Source: JAMIFV01 sp035906055 (GTDB lineage: Bacteria > Pseudomonadota > Alphaproteobacteria > Rickettsiales > JABCZZ01). Taken from it: DNA of 64,000 nt. This document shows positions 8,437-18,662 of this stretch, piece after piece. A model generated the notes under the pieces. It saw only the letters and a list, made by a program, of their open reading frames with translations. It did not search any database and was not told the origin of the DNA. The DNA is taken from positions 39,664-103,663 of the forward strand of contig JAMIFV010000005.1 in NCBI GenBank assembly GCA_035906055.1, given 5' to 3'. Made by a program: the position numbers and the translations under genes. How positions within the stretch are numbered: position 1 is the stretch's first letter; every line of letters starts with the position of its first letter.

Positions 8437-8853
8437 CTAGATGAGTGCCTTGGCGATGCCTGCGAGCGAACCCAGCAGAAGGATAACCGAAGCAAGCTGT
8501 CCTATAATAAAACCCGCCGCACGCTTATGCACGGATCTGTAATAACCGATCATGTAGAGCGTGCGTCCGGCAAGCCACACAGCGCCAAGCGCAGCGGCTG
8601 CGCGCGGAGCCTGCCATATTACGGTAAAAAGCATCAGTGACGGTATAAACAGCACGATCTGTTCCAGCGTGTTCTGCTGCACGCGGAAATAACGCTCAAA
8701 ATCCGGATGACCAGAGGTGGCAGGCGGTGCCACTTTATACCGCGCACGCGCACGGCCTGCATTGACGATGGTGACGAGGTAAAGCGCCAATGCCAGCGCA
8801 ATAACCAGCGCTACATACAGGAATGAAGCATAGACGATGTTGTTGGTGTGCAT
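8437..8853 (-). CDS. MAPEG-family membrane protein
   Basis: A 138-residue protein with four predicted membrane helices (about residues 8-28, 62-80, 83-100 and 112-135) and the family stretch RVQQNTLEQIVLFIPSLMLF, followed by GAVWLAGRTLYMIGYYRSV. MAPEG proteins are membrane-associated eicosanoid/glutathione-type enzymes; bacterial members are mostly of unknown substrate. The ATG at 8853 is 1 bp from the upstream gene's stop, so translation is probably coupled. It belongs to the thiC-to-nadA run. Confidence 0.85.
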   Translation of the reverse strand: MHTNNIVYASFLYVALVIALALALYLVTIVNAGRARARYKVAPPATSGHPDFERYFRVQQNTLEQIVLFIPSLMLFTVIWQAPRAAAALGAVWLAGRTLYMIGYYRSVHKRAAGFIIGQLASVILLLGSLAGIAKALI

Positions 8854-8854
8854 G

Positions 8855-9370
8855 TTATCCAACCTTGGTCTTAGCAAAAATCAATTTCAGAGAATTGATA
8901 TAATCATTATCAAATTCCATAACCCTGATTTTGTTGGGTGTGAATTGTTTTTTACCTTCCCATTTTCCTTCGGGATTTAGGTATTTTAGTATCAGCTCTT
9001 TATCATCGATTGACTCCAAACGCCCTAAATAACAAGCTGCTTCTGATTTTGTGTATAAAGTAAAAACCCCAAAATTTTTAGATAGATATTTTAAAATCAC
9101 ATCTATTGAGCTAATTGGGATTTTATCTTTATCTGTAACTGTAATTTTCTTTAGTTTAATAATCTTTTCTTTGAATTTTTCTTTTACACCTCTAGCTGCA
9201 AAAGCAATATTTTTGTGTCGGATTATTACATAGCCATCGATTACATAATCCACTGGATTATATTTAAGCAAAGTCCACTCATCATTGTAGTCAATCAGCA
9301 ATCCAGAGATTGACTGTTTTCTATCGCTAAAACTAATTGAAACGAATTCACCAATCTTTGGGTGGCTCAT
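8855..9370 (-). CDS. Hypothetical protein, AT-rich
   Basis: A 171-residue soluble protein rich in Ile, Lys, Asn and Asp (GLLIDYNDEWTLLKYNP, YVIIRHKNIAFAARGV). The N-terminal part resembles a small beta barrel of the SH3 or Sm type, but I cannot name a family. Its base composition is far more AT-rich than every neighbour, which suggests recent acquisition. It nevertheless sits exactly between genes: its ATG (9370) is one base after the thiC stop and its own stop is 1 bp before the MAPEG start. Function unknown. Confidence 0.6.
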   Translation of the reverse strand: MSHPKIGEFVSISFSDRKQSISGLLIDYNDEWTLLKYNPVDYVIDGYVIIRHKNIAFAARGVKEKFKEKIIKLKKITVTDKDKIPISSIDVILKYLSKNFGVFTLYTKSEAACYLGRLESIDDKELILKYLNPEGKWEGKKQFTPNKIRVMEFDNDYINSLKLIFAKTKVG

Positions 9371-9371
9371 T

Positions 9372-11297
<1,926 letters not shown>

Positions 11298-11436
11298 GAC
11301 AAAATTCCTTATATTTGTATGCTTCTGCTACGGTCTCCTGACCTTCGCAATGAGCCTGATGCCTTCGGCAACTAAAGAGATGAGCCTTCTGGCTCACCGT
11401 TGCAGACCGCGCCGAAGATGCGTAGAATAGCCCGCC
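11298..11436 (-). promoter_or_regulatory. Structured thiC leader (not a recognisable TPP riboswitch)
   Basis: The 139-bp divergent spacer between thiC and mutY can fold on the minus strand: an outer CGGTCT/AGACCG stem, GCAAC/GTTGC, and a 7-bp hairpin GTGAGCC/GGCTCAT with an AGAA loop. A second GGCTCA occurs about 24 nt later and could compete for the same TGAGCC, giving two exclusive folds. The TPP riboswitch signatures CTGAGA and ACCTGAT are absent on the minus strand. A regulatory role is suggested only by position. Confidence 0.35.
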
Positions 11437-12531
11437 ATGCCCCGCAACACAAATGATTTCAAGGCAAAGCTTCCATCCGTCCACCGCTCCATAGCGAAGT
11501 GGTATAAAGCGCATGGACGGCACCATCTGCCGTGGCGGCAAAAGGGCAATCCGTATCACGTGTATATCAGCGAGGTGATGCTGCAGCAAACGCAGGTGAA
11601 AACAGTGCTGGAGCGTTATTATTATCCGTTTCTCAAAAGCTTTCCCACACTCGCTGCGCTTGCTGCTGCACCGCAGCAGGATGTGATGAAGGCATGGGAA
11701 GGGCTTGGTTATTACACACGCGCGCGCAACCTGCATAATGCCGCAAAACAAGTTGTTCACGATGCTGCGTGCGTGGAGGAGCTCTACCCGCGACGACCCC
11801 GCAGGGGTGAATCGGCGGAGCCGAGAGGGGGCAGCGTGCCCCCCGTAAGCGTAGCGTTACCAGCTACGGTAGAGGGGTTGCTGGCGCTGCCGGGCATCGG
11901 GCGCAACACCGCGCATGCGGTGGCAAGCTTCGGTTACGGCGTGCCCGTGCCGGTGATGGAGGCCAACGTTAAGCGCGTGCTGGCCCGCGTGTTCGCCATG
12001 GAGGCGCTTGACGACAAACTGCTATGGCAGTATGCGGAAAGCCTGCTCAATACCCAAAATCCGTTCGACCATAATCAGGCGATGATGGATATCGGTTCTC
12101 TGGTCTGCACCAGGCGAGCGCCGCGCTGCGGTGAGTGTCCGCTTTCCGGGATATGTGCAGGCAAGGGTGACCCGGAAGCGTATCCTGAACCCAAGAAAGC
12201 CAGGCAGATGCCCACACGAGAGCGAGTGATCGTGGTGTATAGGGACAAAACGGGCAAAGTATGGCTCAAACAGCGCGAAACGCGGTTTCTGGGCGGGTTA
12301 TGGGGTTTTGCAGAATATGAAGAAGCGCCTAAGCTTGTCGGAGCGGAGAGGCTGGGGCAGGTGCGGCAGGTCTACAGCCATTTTACGCTGGAGGCCAAAG
12401 TGTTGCTGGCAAGGGTTGAAACTGCGCCAGAGACGGGCGGGGAGTGGGTGAATCAAGAAGCTTTGGGCGAATTTCCCCTTTCGCGTGCGGACGCCAAAGT
12501 GCGGGCTCTTCTTCAGGCTTTCAGCCAGTAA
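11437..12531 (+). CDS. mutY: A/G-specific adenine glycosylase MutY
   Basis: MutY removes adenine mispaired with 8-oxoguanine. The 364 residues hold the HhH-GPD core (SEVMLQQTQV with the catalytic Glu, LLALPGIGRNTAHAVASF hairpin-helix-hairpin), the iron-sulfur motif CX6CX2CX5C (CTRRAPRCGECPLSGIC), and a C-terminal NUDIX-like 8-oxoG recognition domain (WLKQRETRFLGGLWGF). Two oddities: about 31 residues around position 112-143 (EELYPRRPRRGESAEPRGG and following) come from a palindromic repeat inserted in frame, and the position of the usual catalytic Asp (VDGN) reads MEAN, i.e. Glu. It is divergent from thiC. Confidence 0.93.
   Translation: MPRNTNDFKAKLPSVHRSIAKWYKAHGRHHLPWRQKGNPYHVYISEVMLQQTQVKTVLERYYYPFLKSFPTLAALAAAPQQDVMKAWEGLGYYTRARNLHNAAKQVVHDAACVEELYPRRPRRGESAEPRGGSVPPVSVALPATVEGLLALPGIGRNTAHAVASFGYGVPVPVMEANVKRVLARVFAMEALDDKLLWQYAESLLNTQNPFDHNQAMMDIGSLVCTRRAPRCGECPLSGICAGKGDPEAYPEPKKARQMPTRERVIVVYRDKTGKVWLKQRETRFLGGLWGFAEYEEAPKLVGAERLGQVRQVYSHFTLEAKVLLARVETAPETGGEWVNQEALGEFPLSRADAKVRALLQAFSQ
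11776..11862. repeat. Palindromic repeat B half-copy in frame inside mutY
   Basis: GTGGAGGAG, ACGACCCCGCAGGGGTGAAT, CGGAGCCGAGAGG and GGGGCAGCGTGCCCCCC occur in this order, exactly as in the intergenic copy at 61610-61675. It is translated without stop codons between the glycosylase helices of MutY, upstream of the helix-hairpin-helix. Confidence 0.8.
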
Positions 12532-12604
12532 AACAGGTTCCAAGAGATTTTTGTTGACTTAAAGCCCCTCTACTGGAAAAAGTACCCCCCTAAATTCCAC
12601 GCAT

Positions 12605-12679
12605 GACCCCTTCGTCTAGCGGTTAGGACATCGCCCTTTCACGGCGGTAACACGGGTTCGAGTCCCGTAGGGGTCACCA
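12605..12679 (+). tRNA. tRNA-Glu (UUC)
   Basis: Cloverleaf read directly: acceptor GACCCCT pairs with AGGGGTC, anticodon loop CTTTCAC places TTC at the anticodon, the T-arm is CGGGTTCGAGTCCCG, and CCA is encoded. A CCTATCT/AGATAGG hairpin with a short T run follows at about 12683-12714 and may end transcription. A relic integrase fragment lies about 85 bp downstream, so this tRNA has probably served as an integration site. Confidence 0.95.
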
Positions 12680-12762
12680 CCGCCTATCTAAGTATTTCAG
12701 ATAGATAGGTTTCCCTGATAAATTCAAGCGTTTTTGGTGCCTGCTACGAAAGGGTGCTACTA

Positions 12763-12888
12763 ATGCCATGTCCGAATTACCTCGTCAGGAGGGGTGAGAG
12801 CTATTACCTGCGGCTGCCTGTTCCGAAGAGTCGGCAGTCTGCTGCCCCCGATCCCGGCCCGGTTGCCGTAGGTGAAGCGACCGGCTAA
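12763..12888 (+). pseudogene. Relic N-terminus of a tyrosine integrase (DUF6538-like)
   Basis: A 41-codon frame begins MPCPNYLVRRGESYYLRLPV and ends shortly after. NYLVRRG..YYLRLPVPK is the usual opening of phage-type tyrosine recombinases with a DUF6538 N-terminal domain. Nothing of the catalytic domain follows; the next gene is gluQ. Its place just after tRNA-Glu fits the remains of an excised or eroded element. It could be a coincidental short ORF, but the motif is distinctive. Confidence 0.5.
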
Positions 12889-12927
12889 AATAGAATGCGT
12901 TAGTCGCTGTTTCGCAGAAAGTACAGG

Positions 12928-13770
12928 ATGTCAGTTGTTTTCCGTTTCGCCCCAAGCCCCAATGGCAGGCTGCATCTGGGGCATGCCTATTCGGCGCTGC
13001 TGAACTATCGGCTGGCGGGGCAGCAGGGCGGGCGTTTCCTGCTGCGCATTGAGGATATTGATACCACGCGCTGCACGCCTGAGTTCACGCAGCATGTGTT
13101 GGGCGACCTGCGCTGGCTGGGGCTGAACTGGGAAGAGCCGGTGCGTGTGCAGTCAGAACATTTCGCGGATTACCGGCAGGCGCTTGCCCCGCTGAAAACA
13201 AAAGGGCTGGTCTATCCCTGCTTCTGTTCACGCACGCAGATTTCGGCAGTAAGCACTGGCACTGACCCCGACGGCGCACCGCTTTACCCCGGCACATGCC
13301 GCGCAATTAGCCGGGCAGATGCCCAAGCGCGCATCGGCAAGGGGGAGCGGCATAGCTGGCGGCTGGATATGCGGGGCGCGCTTGCCGCCGCGCCGGGGCC
13401 TTATGAAGGCACCCGATTTGCACTGCCGTCTTTCATGCAGGAGACATTCACAGCGCAGCCGCAGCGTTGGGGGGACGTGATACTCGCGCGCAAGGAAACG
13501 CCGACCAGCTATCATCTCTCCGTGGTGGTGGACGACGCGTTGCAGGGCGTCACCCATATCGTGCGCGGTGCCGACCTTGAAGCCGCCACTGACCTGCACC
13601 TGTTGTTGCAGAAGCTGCTCGGGCATGCTGCGCCATTATATCACCATCACGCGCTGATCAAAAGCGGGGAGGGCGAAAAGCTTTCCAAAAGCAGGCATAG
13701 CGAAACGCTGGCCGACCTGCGTGCGCAAGGCGCAACGCCGGAAGAGGTAACAGCGGCAATAAAGCTTTAG
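12928..13770 (+). CDS. gluQ: Glutamyl-Q tRNA(Asp) synthetase
   Basis: This enzyme charges glutamate onto queuosine at the wobble base of tRNA-Asp; it is a truncated GluRS lacking the anticodon-binding domain, and 280 residues is right for it. Visible are FRFAPSPNGRLHLGHAYSAL (HIGH-type motif), LRIEDID, the zinc region CFCSRTQ...YPGTC, and the KLSKS motif near the C-terminus. It lies downstream of tRNA-Glu and is convergent with pyrG. Confidence 0.93.
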   Translation: MSVVFRFAPSPNGRLHLGHAYSALLNYRLAGQQGGRFLLRIEDIDTTRCTPEFTQHVLGDLRWLGLNWEEPVRVQSEHFADYRQALAPLKTKGLVYPCFCSRTQISAVSTGTDPDGAPLYPGTCRAISRADAQARIGKGERHSWRLDMRGALAAAPGPYEGTRFALPSFMQETFTAQPQRWGDVILARKETPTSYHLSVVVDDALQGVTHIVRGADLEAATDLHLLLQKLLGHAAPLYHHHALIKSGEGEKLSKSRHSETLADLRAQGATPEEVTAAIKL

Positions 13771-13788
13771 CCTGAGGGCGGAGCGCAT

Positions 13789-15462
13789 TTAAGCGGCTTT
13801 TTTCTCTTTTTTGGCCTGTGTGATGGCCGCTTCCACGAAGGAGGCGAACAGCGGGTGAGGCGCAAACGGGCGCGATTTCAGTTCGGGGTGGAACTGCACG
13901 CCCACGAACCACGGATGGTTGCCCAGCTCCACGATCTCAGGCAGTTCGCCGGAAGGCGACGCACCGCAGATGGTAAGGCCGCCCTTTTGCAGGTCGTCCT
14001 TGTAGGCCACGTTCACCTCATAGCGGTGGCGGTGGCGTTCGGTGATGTTCTGCCTGCCGTAGATTTTGAAGGCGAGGCTGTCCTTCGCGAGCTGGCATTC
14101 ATAGGAGCCAAGGCGCATGGTGCCGCCCATATCGCCGTTGCCGCTGCGTTTTTCCACCTGATTGTCTTTCACCCATTCGGTCATCAGGCCGATGATGGAG
14201 CCGCGTTTGTCGGCCCCCTTATAAGCGCCGAATTCGGTTGAGCTGGCATCAGCCATGCCCAGCACGTTGCGGGCGAATTCAACGACCGCCATCTGCATGC
14301 CGAAGCAGATGCCGAAATAAGGAATATTGTTTTCGCGCGCATAGGTGATGGCGGCGATTTTGCCTTCCACGCCGCGCTCACCGAACCCGCCGGGTACGAG
14401 GATGGCGTCGGCGTCTTTCAGTTTCCTGGCGACGTCCTGTTTTTCAAAGCCCTTGGCGTCGATCCAGTTCTGCTTCACGCGCACATTATGGGCGATGCCA
14501 GCGTGGTCGAGCGCTTCGTTGAGCGATTTATAGGCGTCGCCCATGCCGGTATATTTGCCGACGATGGCGATGTTGACTTCACCGGCGGGCTGCTCGATAC
14601 GCCTGACGATATGCTCCCACTGGGCGAGTTCCGGCTCGCCTGCGGCGGTGATGCCGAAATGCTTGAGCACCTGCACGTCCAGCCCCTGTTCGCGGTAGGA
14701 AAGCGGCACCTGGTAAATGGTCTTGGCGTCCAGCGCCTGGAACACGGCCTCTTCCGGCAGATTGCAGAACAGCGCCACTTTCTTGCGTTCGGAAAGCGGG
14801 ATCTCGCGTTCGGCGCGGCAGAGCAGGATATCGGGCTGGATGCCGATGGAGCGCAGCTCCTTCACGGAGTGCTGCGTGGGTTTGGTTTTTAGCTCCTTCG
14901 CGGCGGCGATGTAGGGCACCAGCGTCAGGTGCATGAACAGCACGCGGTTGCGTCCCATCGTGTAGCCAAGCTGGCGGATGGCTTCAAAGAAGGGCAGGCC
15001 TTCAATGTCGCCCACCGTGCCGCCGATCTCGCAGAGCACGAAATCTTCCGATTCCGTATCGCTCAGGATGAATTCTTTAATAAGGTCGGTCACATGCGGG
15101 ATCACCTGCACCGTGCCGCCGAGATAGTCGCCTTTGCGCTCCTTGGAGAGCAGCGTGGAATAAATGCGCCCTGCGGTCACGTTGTCGCTCTTCTTGGCGT
15201 CTACGCCCGTGAAGCGCTCATAATGGCCGAGGTCGAGGTCGGTCTCCGCGCCATCTTCGGTCACGAACACTTCCCCGTGCTGGGTGGGGTTCATCGTGCC
15301 GGGGTCGATATTGAGATAGGGGTCCATCTTGCGCAGGCGAACTTTATAGCCGCGCGCCTGCAGCAGCGTGGCAAGGCTTGCAGCGGCAAGGCCCTTACCC
15401 AGTGAAGACACCACCCCCCCGGTTATGAAAATGAAGCGGGGCTGGTTTTTCCTGAGCGTCAT
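13789..15462 (-). CDS. pyrG: CTP synthase PyrG
   Basis: PyrG converts UTP to CTP with glutamine as ammonia donor. The 557-residue protein has the synthetase domain (FIFITGGVVSSLGKGLAAAS, KMDPYLNIDPGTMNPTQHGE, CEIGGTVGDIE) and the class I amidotransferase domain with the nucleophile in YFGICFGMQMA and the catalytic His/Glu in VGVQFHPELKSRP. The ATG at 15462 gives the standard N-terminus MTLRKNQPRF; the longer frame upstream belongs to secG. It follows secG by 4 bp. Confidence 0.97.
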   Translation of the reverse strand: MTLRKNQPRFIFITGGVVSSLGKGLAAASLATLLQARGYKVRLRKMDPYLNIDPGTMNPTQHGEVFVTEDGAETDLDLGHYERFTGVDAKKSDNVTAGRIYSTLLSKERKGDYLGGTVQVIPHVTDLIKEFILSDTESEDFVLCEIGGTVGDIEGLPFFEAIRQLGYTMGRNRVLFMHLTLVPYIAAAKELKTKPTQHSVKELRSIGIQPDILLCRAEREIPLSERKKVALFCNLPEEAVFQALDAKTIYQVPLSYREQGLDVQVLKHFGITAAGEPELAQWEHIVRRIEQPAGEVNIAIVGKYTGMGDAYKSLNEALDHAGIAHNVRVKQNWIDAKGFEKQDVARKLKDADAILVPGGFGERGVEGKIAAITYARENNIPYFGICFGMQMAVVEFARNVLGMADASSTEFGAYKGADKRGSIIGLMTEWVKDNQVEKRSGNGDMGGTMRLGSYECQLAKDSLAFKIYGRQNITERHRHRYEVNVAYKDDLQKGGLTICGASPSGELPEIVELGNHPWFVGVQFHPELKSRPFAPHPLFASFVEAAITQAKKEKKAA

Positions 15463-15466
15463 AGTG

Positions 15467-15877
15467 TTATTCCGGCCTCGGCACTGCGGGGGTTGCAGGA
15501 GCGGCAGGCGTTTCAGTGGTGGTGGGCGCCGGTGTTGTTGCCGGGTCGGTGGCGGCACCGGTATTGGCGTCCGGGGTTGCAGGTACAGCCGGGGCGGGCG
15601 CTACAGGCGCAGACTGGATCTTATCCAGCAGCGAGCTGCCGGTGGTATGGTTGCGCGTGGTGATGATGCCAAGGCCAAGGCTGGTGAGGATGAAGGCGGT
15701 GGCCAGCAGCGCGGTGGCGCGCGTCATGAAGTTGGCCGCCATGCGTCCGGAGAGGAAGTTGCTGGATGACGAACTGCCGGAAAGGCCCATGCCGTCGCTG
15801 GAGGTGCGCTGCACGAGCACGATCACGATCAGCGCGAGCGCAACCATAACATGAATGACCAGTAAAACCTTGAACAT
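15467..15877 (-). CDS. secG: Preprotein translocase subunit SecG
   Basis: SecG is a small subunit of the SecYEG channel. The 136 residues have two membrane helices (about 4-22 and 55-75) joined by the conserved loop LVQRTSSDGMGLSGSSSSSN...RMAANFMTRATALLA. The C-terminal 45 residues are a Pro/Ala/Thr-rich tail typical of alphaproteobacterial SecG. It sits between tpiA and pyrG in the usual alphaproteobacterial order, all on the minus strand. Confidence 0.94.
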   Translation of the reverse strand: MFKVLLVIHVMVALALIVIVLVQRTSSDGMGLSGSSSSSNFLSGRMAANFMTRATALLATAFILTSLGLGIITTRNHTTGSSLLDKIQSAPVAPAPAVPATPDANTGAATDPATTPAPTTTETPAAPATPAVPRPE

Positions 15878-15903
15878 AGTCTCGTATCCTTTGGTGCCGT
15901 TTA

Positions 15904-16653
15904 TTATCCTGCGGCACTGATTATGGCACTGAATTCTTCCGGCTTCAGGCTTGCACCTCCCACCAGGGCGCCATCCACCGCATCGGCTGATAGAATGTCT
16001 TTCGCATTCGCCGCTTTCACGGACCCGCCATACACGATTGCTGTGCGCGTGGCTGGTGTATCATAAGCTAGCAGGGAGGCAATAGTTTTATGCACTTGCG
16101 TTATATCGGCCAGCGTGGGTGTTGCACCGGAACCTATCGCCCAGATCGGTTCATAGGCAACGATGACGCTGTTATTATGCGCCAGCGACGGCAGGCACTC
16201 TTTAACCTGCTGTGAAATAACGATCAAATGTTTTCCGGCGGCGCGTTCCGCCTGCGATTCGCCCACGCAGATGACGGCGGTAAGCCCGGCGGCAAGCGCG
16301 GCTTGCGCCTTACGGCGGATGAGGGCGTTGGTTTCCGCGTGATACTGCCTGCGTTCAGAATGGCCGATGATGACATATTCACAGCCTGCTGCCTTAAGCA
16401 TGGCGGCGCTTACCTCGCCGGTATAGGCACCGTCGGCGTCTTGTGCGCTGCAATCCTGCGCGCCCAGCCCCACGTGGCTGTTGCCCACAGTTCCCGCTAC
16501 GGCGGGGATGGTTATATAGGGAGGGAATACAGCTACTTTAACCCCTGCGGGCGGGGTTATGGCGCATGTGGCGGCAGCGAGGCTTCTGGCCTTTTTCGCG
16601 TCCAGATGCATTTTCCAGTTACCTAATATATAGCGAGATGTAGGGCGAGTCAT
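15904..16653 (-). CDS. tpiA: Triosephosphate isomerase
   Basis: TpiA interconverts dihydroxyacetone phosphate and glyceraldehyde 3-phosphate. The 249 residues have the N-terminal LGNWKMHLD (Asn/Lys active site), the His in YVIIGHSERR, the catalytic Glu in VAYEPIWAIGSG, and the phosphate loops YGGSVKAAN and GALVGGASL. It is the first gene of the tpiA-secG-pyrG run and is divergent from the PpiD gene (77 bp spacer). Confidence 0.97.
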   Translation of the reverse strand: MTRPTSRYILGNWKMHLDAKKARSLAAATCAITPPAGVKVAVFPPYITIPAVAGTVGNSHVGLGAQDCSAQDADGAYTGEVSAAMLKAAGCEYVIIGHSERRQYHAETNALIRRKAQAALAAGLTAVICVGESQAERAAGKHLIVISQQVKECLPSLAHNNSVIVAYEPIWAIGSGATPTLADITQVHKTIASLLAYDTPATRTAIVYGGSVKAANAKDILSADAVDGALVGGASLKPEEFSAIISAAG

Positions 16654-16730
16654 CCCACACTTCTAATTATCCCTTTGAAAAAAGCAACCCACAGTGTTAA
16701 ACCGCTCTACTAATCTAAGGGAAATCCATC

Positions 16731-18662
16731 ATGATCAATAATTTGCAATCTTCCGGCCACAGCATTCTCACCCGCATTATGCTGCTGTTCATCGTGGCGA
16801 CCTTCGCGCTGTGGGGCATCGGCGACATATTCCGCGGCGGCGGCAGCGCCATGGTGGTGGCAACGGTGGGCACCCAGAAGATCTCCGCGCAGGAGTTCGC
16901 CGCAGCGGTCAAGAACCGCCAGGAAGAAGTGCGCCGCAGGCTGGGCAAGATGTACACCCCCGACCTGATGAAGCAATTCAATATTGAGCCGCAGGTGCTC
17001 GAAGCCATTATCAACCGCCACCTGCTCCAGCTGGAAGCGCAGGCGCAGGGGCTTATGGTGGGTGAGGACGCTATCGCCGAGCATATCGCCACCGCGTCTG
17101 AATTCCGCGATACGAACGGCAAGTTCAGCAAGGAGCGTTTTCAGGCGATTCTGCAGTCCAACCGCATGAGCGAGAAGGAATTCATTTCGGTGATGTCACA
17201 GCAGCTCAGTTCGCAGCTGCTGCTGAGCACCATCTCGGCTGGCATCACCCCGCCGGAAGACCTGGTTTACGCACTTTACCGTGCCCGCGCCGAGAAGCGC
17301 CAGTCGTCGCTGCTCACCATTGCGCTCGGCGCGGTGGCGAGGAACGCCGTGCCCACGGAAGACGAGATCAAGGCGTATTATGAAGGCAACAGCCGTAAAT
17401 ACACCGTGCCCGAAAGCCGCGCTTTCAGCTATGTGGAGCTGAAGCCTGAAGACATAAAAGGTATCACCGTTTCCGAGGAAGAGATCAAAAAAACCTATGA
17501 AGAGCGCATAGACACCTTCCACCAGCCCGAACGCCGCGTGGTGGAACAGCTCGTATATGAAAAAAAGGAAGACGCCGAGAAGGCCAGCGCCATGCTCGTT
17601 GCGGGCAAAAGCATGAAGGAAGCGGCGGCGGCCAGCAACCCGCAGAACAAGGACAAACTGCTGCTGGGCGAACTGACCAGGGAAAGGATGCCGGTAGCGG
17701 CGGATGAGGCATTCATGCTCAAGGAAGGCCAGTACACGCGTCCGTATGAATCTCCGTTCGGCTGGCACATCATCCATGTGGTGAAGATCCTGCCCGCCGG
17801 GCTGAAGCCGCTGGCGGAAGCGCACGACGCTATCGCCGAAGAGATCAGGCTGCGCGGCGCGCAGGACGGGCTGTTCAGGCTCTCCAACAGCTTTGAGGAC
17901 ACGCTGGGCGGCGGCGGCACTTTTGAGCAGGCCGCAGAGAAAATGAACCTCAGGGTGAACAATGTGGAAGCCGTGACCCGGGAAGGCGTTAAAGCCACCG
18001 GCGGAAGTGCGACCCTGCCGGACATCGGCAACCTGCTGGACGTGGTGTTCTCCACCAGTGAGAAAGACCATTCCCGCATGATGCAGTCTGAGCACGGCAC
18101 CTATTTCATGGTGCAGGTCAACAGCATCGGGAAAGAACATTCACGCCCGCTGGCGGAAGTGCAGGCCGACGTGAAGGAAGCGCTTATCAGCGAACAGCAG
18201 GAAAAGCAGGTGAAGGCGCTTGCCGACCAGATCGCCGGAGGCCTGAAGGCTGGCAAGAAGCTGGAAGAAGCGCTTGCAGGCAAGAAGCTGAGCAGCGCCT
18301 TTGAACCTGCGGGCCTGCTGCAACGCAATTCCGAAACGGTGGAAGAAGGCAGGCTCAAGGGCAGGGTGCTGCCGCCTGAACTGGTGAAGGATATTTTTTC
18401 CGTGCGCAAAGGCGCCTATACCGCCGCCCATGCGCTGCCTGAAGGCGGCTACATGATCGGCACGGTGGAACAGGTGATCGCCGCGCCGGACATTGTGGAA
18501 GACCCGTCCAAAACCAGCTCGCCGCTGCAGAGCATCCGCAACGAGCTGAACGAAACGCTACCCAATGAATTACAGTATTACTACCTGCAATACCTGCGCA
18601 AGAAATACCCGGTCAACATCCACCAGGAGGCGCTGAAGGCGGTTACGGATACGAATGGCTGA
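16731..18662 (+). CDS. ppiD: PpiD/SurA-type peptidyl-prolyl isomerase, membrane-anchored
   Basis: A 643-residue periplasmic folding factor attached by one N-terminal membrane helix (LTRIMLLFIVATFALWGIGD, about residues 13-33). A SurA_N-type chaperone region follows (VGTQKISAQEFAAAVKN...INRHLLQLEAQAQGL), then a parvulin domain around residues 255-355 (LLGELTRERMP, FGWHIIHVVKI) and a long C-terminal chaperone arm. It assists secreted proteins as they leave the Sec channel, consistent with secG nearby. Its last 8 bp overlap trpE, as in many alphaproteobacteria. Confidence 0.9.
   Translation: MINNLQSSGHSILTRIMLLFIVATFALWGIGDIFRGGGSAMVVATVGTQKISAQEFAAAVKNRQEEVRRRLGKMYTPDLMKQFNIEPQVLEAIINRHLLQLEAQAQGLMVGEDAIAEHIATASEFRDTNGKFSKERFQAILQSNRMSEKEFISVMSQQLSSQLLLSTISAGITPPEDLVYALYRARAEKRQSSLLTIALGAVARNAVPTEDEIKAYYEGNSRKYTVPESRAFSYVELKPEDIKGITVSEEEIKKTYEERIDTFHQPERRVVEQLVYEKKEDAEKASAMLVAGKSMKEAAAASNPQNKDKLLLGELTRERMPVAADEAFMLKEGQYTRPYESPFGWHIIHVVKILPAGLKPLAEAHDAIAEEIRLRGAQDGLFRLSNSFEDTLGGGGTFEQAAEKMNLRVNNVEAVTREGVKATGGSATLPDIGNLLDVVFSTSEKDHSRMMQSEHGTYFMVQVNSIGKEHSRPLAEVQADVKEALISEQQEKQVKALADQIAGGLKAGKKLEEALAGKKLSSAFEPAGLLQRNSETVEEGRLKGRVLPPELVKDIFSVRKGAYTAAHALPEGGYMIGTVEQVIAAPDIVEDPSKTSSPLQSIRNELNETLPNELQYYYLQYLRKKYPVNIHQEALKAVTDTNG

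Noticed and set aside
11298..11436. TPP riboswitch before thiC
   Set aside because: The conserved CTGAGA and ACCTGAT segments are missing on the minus strand, so I call only a structured leader.
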